From assembly GCA_016866675.1 (NCBI GenBank), contig VGLO01000042.1:1-5321 (forward strand): a DNA stretch of 5,321 nt, given 5' to 3'. A program made the position numbers and the translations under genes. Shown here piece by piece: positions 5,292-5,321 of this stretch; within the stretch, counting starts at the first letter, position 1; each line of letters starts with the position of its first letter. The notes beneath the pieces are model-generated. The model ran no database searches. It was given only the letters and a program-made list of their open reading frames with translations, and was not told the DNA's origin. The DNA comes from Candidatus Staskawiczbacteria bacterium (GTDB lineage Bacteria > Patescibacteriota > Minisyncoccia > Minisyncoccales > Staskawiczbacteraceae).

Positions 5292-5321
5292 ATGGTAACA
5301 ACAGATGAAATTCTAAAGAAG
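5292..5321 (+). CDS. 5' end of a divergent gene, partial, function unknown
   Basis: The reading frame opens at an ATG and stays open for ten codons to the window edge, reading MVTTDEILKK. An AGGTGA ribosome-binding match (5284-5289) sits immediately upstream, with GGTG three bases from the ATG, the same geometry as the 372-aa gene in this window. It is divergent from the nine-gene minus-strand cluster. Ten residues are too few to identify a family. The polar start lacks the basic-leader and hydrophobic pattern of the other genes here, so the product is probably cytosolic and unrelated to the surface-protein cluster. Confidence 0.6.
   Translation, partial: MVTTDEILKK

Overview
The window looks like AT-rich archaeal DNA, most likely from a DPANN-type lineage (Pacearchaeota/Woesearchaeota-like). 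The evidence is tightly packed small genes, an archaeal TATA box about 26 nt upstream of a start codon that has no Shine-Dalgarno (leaderless start), GGTG-type ribosome sites elsewhere, and a row of short proteins that begin with a basic KKG-like leader followed directly by one hydrophobic segment. The phylum is an inference from protein style. No marker gene is present.

Layout: almost the whole window (34 to 5203) is one minus-strand gene train. In transcription order it holds a 50-aa microprotein (5203-5051), a 411-aa protein (5054-3819), a 37-aa microprotein (3826-3713), a 372-aa cysteine-rich protein (3666-2548), and proteins of 218 aa (2551-1895), 140 aa (1893-1471), 151 aa (1474-1019), 171 aa (1022-507) and 158 aa (510-34). 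Neighbouring genes overlap by ATGA at five of eight junctions, overlap by 8 nt at one, and are 1 nt apart at one. Only the 37-aa/372-aa junction has a real gap (46 nt). A divergent plus-strand gene begins at 5292 and runs off the window. The 88-bp gap between the two transcription units carries a TATA-like box for each direction.

How the genes fit together: all nine minus-strand proteins have the pattern [K/R][K/R][G/A] within residues 2-6, then a hydrophobic stretch, then (except in the two microproteins) a polar domain expected outside the cell. This matches an archaeal class III (type IV pilin-like) signal peptide. The cluster therefore reads as a co-translated set of pilin-like, membrane-anchored surface proteins, possibly subunits of one cell-surface complex. 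No ATPase, platform protein or prepilin peptidase lies in the window, so assembly into a pilus or another machine is not shown. None of the proteins can be given a specific biochemical function from sequence alone. The two microproteins (37 and 50 aa) are easily missed by gene callers, and the starts of the 411-aa and 372-aa genes are better placed at internal ATG codons than at the longest-ORF GTG codons.
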